Assembly: GCF_040518285.1 (NCBI RefSeq)
Contig: NZ_CP155449.1
Location: forward strand, 2,542,001-2,606,000
Origin: Knoellia sp. S7-12
Lineage (GTDB): Bacteria > Actinomycetota > Actinomycetes > Actinomycetales > Dermatophilaceae
DNA length: 64,000 bases
Direction: 5' to 3'
This document shows positions 62,829 to 64,000 of the stretch, one piece after another (the stretch's first letter is position 1; the number at the start of each line of letters is the position of its first letter). The position numbers and the translations under genes are program-made. The notes under the pieces were generated by a model. The model made no database searches. It was not told the DNA's origin and was given only the letters and a program-made list of their open reading frames with translations.

Positions 62829-63773
62829 GTGGAGTACGAGGAGTGGCCCGCTCCGCCCGGGCTGGAGCGGCTCGTCTCGCGGATGTGGTTCCTCGAAGTG
62901 CCACGAGTCCGCCGGTTCGAGAAGATCCTGCCCCTGCCGTTCGTCCACCTCATCATCAATCTGTCCGATCCGTATGCCGTCGTCGACCGATCGGGGACTG
63001 CGACCCAGGTCGGCGGCGCCTTCATCTCCGGTATTCAGACGGAGTACCTCGTCATCGAGCAACCGCCGCTCATCCGCCACCTCGGCGTGGAGCTCCTGCC
63101 GGCCGGGCTGGGTGCGGTCACCGACGTCGGCGGGCCGCAGATTGCCGGGCGGGTGCAGGACGCGCGGCTGCTCGTGCCCGGTCTCAGCGAGCTCATCGAC
63201 GACCTCGTGGTTGGGTTCAGTGAGCTCGACAAATGCCGCACATCGGACCTGGCGCTGGACCGGATGACGACCCTCCTGCTGTCGCGGCATGCGGCGCGGT
63301 CGAGCGGATCACCCCTTCCCGACCCGCTGGTCGCTTCGGCTCTCGCGTCGCTGGAGGAGAACCCGAGTCGTCCGATCAACGCCTTGGCCGTCGGGGTGTC
63401 GCAGCGAACCCTGCTGGCTCGATTCCGCGCGGCCACCGGCATGTCACCCAAGACCTACGCGCAGGTGCTCAGGTTCCACCGGCTCGTGACAGCTCTTGCC
63501 ACCTCCTCGAGTGTCGGAGGCAGGATGGGCCATGCCGCGAGCGTCCCTGGGACCGGCATGGAGTTTGGGTGGGCCGACGTGGCGACCGGGTCCGGCTACT
63601 ACGACCAGCCGCACGTCATCCGCGCGTTCCGTCGGTTCTGTGGCTGGACACCGACCGAGTACATCCGTCGGGTTGATGAGTTCGGCCCTGACGCAGCGCT
63701 GTTCGTCCCACTCGACGAGGTCCCGCGCGACAGTGACGCGACGACGAAGGCGACGACCCGGGGCGTGCCCTGA
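62829..63773 (+). CDS. AraC-family transcriptional regulator
   Basis: The 314-residue protein has an N-terminal ligand-type domain (FVHLIINLSDPYAVVDRSGT, FISGIQTEYLVIEQPPLIRH) and a C-terminal AraC DNA-binding domain: LAVGVSQRTLLARFRAATGM, SPKTYAQVLRFHRLVTAL and, for the second helix-turn-helix, WADVATGSGYYDQPHVIRAF then RRFCGWTPTEY. Between the two there are about a dozen extra residues (GRMGHAASVPGTGMEF), longer than usual. Target unknown; the partial DUF5655 gene is convergent and three bases away. Confidence 0.92.
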   Translation: MEYEEWPAPPGLERLVSRMWFLEVPRVRRFEKILPLPFVHLIINLSDPYAVVDRSGTATQVGGAFISGIQTEYLVIEQPPLIRHLGVELLPAGLGAVTDVGGPQIAGRVQDARLLVPGLSELIDDLVVGFSELDKCRTSDLALDRMTTLLLSRHAARSSGSPLPDPLVASALASLEENPSRPINALAVGVSQRTLLARFRAATGMSPKTYAQVLRFHRLVTALATSSSVGGRMGHAASVPGTGMEFGWADVATGSGYYDQPHVIRAFRRFCGWTPTEYIRRVDEFGPDAALFVPLDEVPRDSDATTKATTRGVP

Positions 63774-63775
63774 CC

Positions 63776-64000
63776 TCAGGCTCCCTCGTAGGCCCGGCGC
63801 ATCCAGTCGAGCAGCTCGGCGTCCACCTCGGACTGGTCGGCGATGTCGACACGGTGGGTGCACATGCCACCGGCCGCCACGAGCCGGTCGGTGGGCTCTG
63901 CATCACGCAGGTTGAGGCCGAGTCGGACGCGCTTGGCGCTGGGCGCCTCCACGAGTGCGAACTGCTTCGAGCGCCGCAGCGACACACTTGTCTTCTTCGG
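63776..64000 (-). CDS. DUF5655-like protein (5' part outside window)
   Basis: The frame is open from the window end to 63776 and encodes the C-terminal 74 residues: PKKTSVSLRRSKQFALVEAP, SAKRVRLGLNLRDAEPTDRL, then GGMCTHRVDIADQSEVDAEL and LDWMRRAYEGA. This matches the DUF5655 pattern (SLRRKKQFAL..., GGMCSHRV...). The N-terminal part and start lie outside the window. Function unknown; such domains often sit at the end of DUF4287 proteins. Confidence 0.78.
   Translation of the reverse strand, partial: PKKTSVSLRRSKQFALVEAPSAKRVRLGLNLRDAEPTDRLVAAGGMCTHRVDIADQSEVDAELLDWMRRAYEGA

Overview
The window is high-G+C DNA (roughly 69% by eye) from an actinobacterium. Three things support this: the mraZ-to-ftsZ gene order without ftsA, two SAM-IV riboswitches (a class known from Actinomycetales), and actinobacterial families such as DUF222/13E12-HNH, DUF6318, PAC2 and MpaB/DUF2236. 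The mixture of families resembles Micrococcales, perhaps Intrasporangiaceae; that placement is inference from gene content only.

Layout. 1-16433: a complete division and cell wall (dcw) cluster on the minus strand, transcribed mraZ-rsmH-ftsL-ftsI-murE-murF-mraY-murD-ftsW-murG-murC-ftsQ-ftsZ. Most junctions overlap by 1-4 bases. ftsZ is cut by the window start. A promoter with three 10-bp MraZ boxes lies upstream of mraZ. 16698-21311: a plus-strand moxR / DUF58 / transglutaminase operon. 21480-23775: the principal sigma factor gene and a UspA gene. 23897-38128: metX and metY on the minus strand, each behind its own SAM-IV riboswitch. Between them lie DUF4192, DUF1232, EcsC-like, a PolA-like polymerase, PAC2, DUF2867, the helicase hrpA and a pair of WXG100-like genes. 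38212-41783: aldo-keto reductase, two small membrane proteins, a hydrolase and a TspO-like protein.

41853-44901 is an accessory cassette: a small WXG100/EspC-like protein, a WXG100-like protein fused to a putative C39-like cysteine peptidase, and a lipoprotein. Then come rocD, pdxH, an HxlR regulator divergent from an SDR, an NTF2-like protein, a DinB-like protein, a CrtA-like protein, a SprT-like metallopeptidase, MpaB/DUF2236 and a DUF222-HNH protein (44997-53977). 54183-59769 holds a ceramidase-like membrane protein and a run of lipoproteins and secreted proteins of less G+C-rich sequence, including a tandemly duplicated, partly decayed DUF6318 module, followed by a YnfA-like protein. The window ends with a two-component system, a single-pass membrane protein, an AraC regulator and a partial DUF5655 gene.

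The most unusual signal is not a gene. The octamer GTATGCCG occurs 42 times by hand count on the two strands, about once per 1.5 kb, where base composition predicts 2-3. It is over-represented between genes, forms inverted pairs in hairpins at gene ends, and forces the rare Ile codon ATA in three core genes. It behaves like an uptake-type or architecture-type genomic signature sequence. No tRNA, rRNA, CRISPR array, IS element or prophage gene was seen.
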